The position numbers were made by a program, and so were the translations under genes. The notes below the pieces were generated by a model. That model saw only the letters and a program-made list of their open reading frames with translations, was not told where the DNA came from and did not search any database. From JBOGGN01 sp050744165 (lineage in GTDB: Bacteria > Actinomycetota > Acidimicrobiia > Acidimicrobiales > Palsa-688), in contig JBOGGN010000056.1 of NCBI GenBank assembly GCA_050744165.1, positions 1 through 5,452 of the forward strand: DNA of 5,452 nucleotides, written 5' to 3'. Of the stretch, positions 5,040 through 5,452 are shown in pieces. Position 1 is the stretch's first letter; each line of letters begins with the position of its first letter.

Positions 5040-5452
5040 ACGCCGAAGTCTCGGGCGAACACGCTGCCGACGTGGGGGACCAGCCGCTTCGCGCGGGGGA
5101 GCGAGTGTTGTTTCTCGACAACAAGGGCCGCCGGTACCTGCAGATCCTGGTACCTGGCGGGGACCTGCATACCCACGCCGGGCCGGTGCGTCACGACGAT
5201 CTGATCGGTCAGCAGGAGGGGTGCGCCGTGCGATCGACCCGAGGAGCGGGCTTCATCGTCGTTCGGCCCACCCTCGCCGAAGTCATCCTGAAGATGCCAC
5301 GTGGGGCGCAGGTCATCTACCCGAAAGACCTCGGGCCCATCCTGATGCTGGCCGACGTCTTTCCTGGGGCTCGGGTCATGGAGGCTGGTGTCGGCAGCGG
5401 GGCGCTGTCGATGACACTGCTACGCGCCGGCGCGGTAGTGATGGGCTACGAG
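5036..5452 (+). CDS. trmI: tRNA (adenine-58-N1) methyltransferase TrmI (partial, runs off right edge)
   Basis: The first 139 residues are present and stay in frame to the edge. The N-terminal beta domain (about 18-75, with GERVLFLDNKGRRYLQILVP and FIVVRPTLAEVILKMPRG) and the strand YPKDLGPILMLADVFPGARV lead into SAM-binding motif I, EAGVGSGALS, at 116-125. The window ends at GYE, where Glu139 is probably the acidic ribose-binding residue of motif II. TrmI methylates N1 of A58 in the tRNA T-loop using S-adenosylmethionine. The GTG start overlaps the TtuA-like stop by 4 bases. The catalytic C-terminal half lies outside the window. In many actinomycetes trmI sits just upstream of the Pup-proteasome genes, so arc/mpa may follow (inference). 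Confidence 0.9.
   Translation, partial: MNAEVSGEHAADVGDQPLRAGERVLFLDNKGRRYLQILVPGGDLHTHAGPVRHDDLIGQQEGCAVRSTRGAGFIVVRPTLAEVILKMPRGAQVIYPKDLGPILMLADVFPGARVMEAGVGSGALSMTLLRAGAVVMGYE

Overview
This GC-rich window most likely comes from a high-GC actinomycete. The evidence is frequent GTG starts, 4-base GTGA/ATGA gene overlaps, a Pro/Thr-rich linker in an exported protein, and a tRNA m1A58 methyltransferase (trmI) at the end of a tight operon. An Acidimicrobiia-like lineage is my inference from style and gene order; no marker in the window proves it.

Layout. The left edge (1-110, minus strand) holds the first ~36 codons of a type IV prepilin-like gene that runs out of the window. A short divergent gap (111-193) separates it from a long plus-strand run. 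That run begins with a TetR-family regulator (194-823) and, 10 bases later, a D-Ala-D-Ala carboxypeptidase of the DacB/PBP4 type (834-2369). The peptidase has all three catalytic motifs and a Pro/Thr repeat insert. Overlapping its stop codon is a stand-alone LON substrate-binding domain protein (2366-3073). Three small genes for predicted membrane proteins follow (3097-3462, 3462-3677, 3674-3877), joined by 1- and 4-base overlaps. A hairpin followed by a short T run (3864-3894) may end that block.

The right-hand block is a sulfur/tRNA-modification operon: a ubiquitin-fold sulfur-carrier-like protein of the ThiS/MoaD/TtuB type (3913-4116), a TtuA/Ncs6-type tRNA 2-thiolation enzyme (4113-5039) and the N-terminal part of TrmI (5036 to the right edge). 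Each overlaps the next by 4 bases. TtuA and TrmI homologues act on neighbouring bases of the tRNA T-loop (U54 thiolation, A58 methylation), so this looks like a T-loop modification unit with its own sulfur donor. The carrier ends in Gly-Gly-Cys-Leu rather than Gly-Gly, so it probably needs C-terminal trimming before activation. This is the most interesting point in the window.

No tRNA, rRNA, CRISPR array, insertion sequence or attachment site was seen. The only stretch without a gene is the ~80-base divergent gap.
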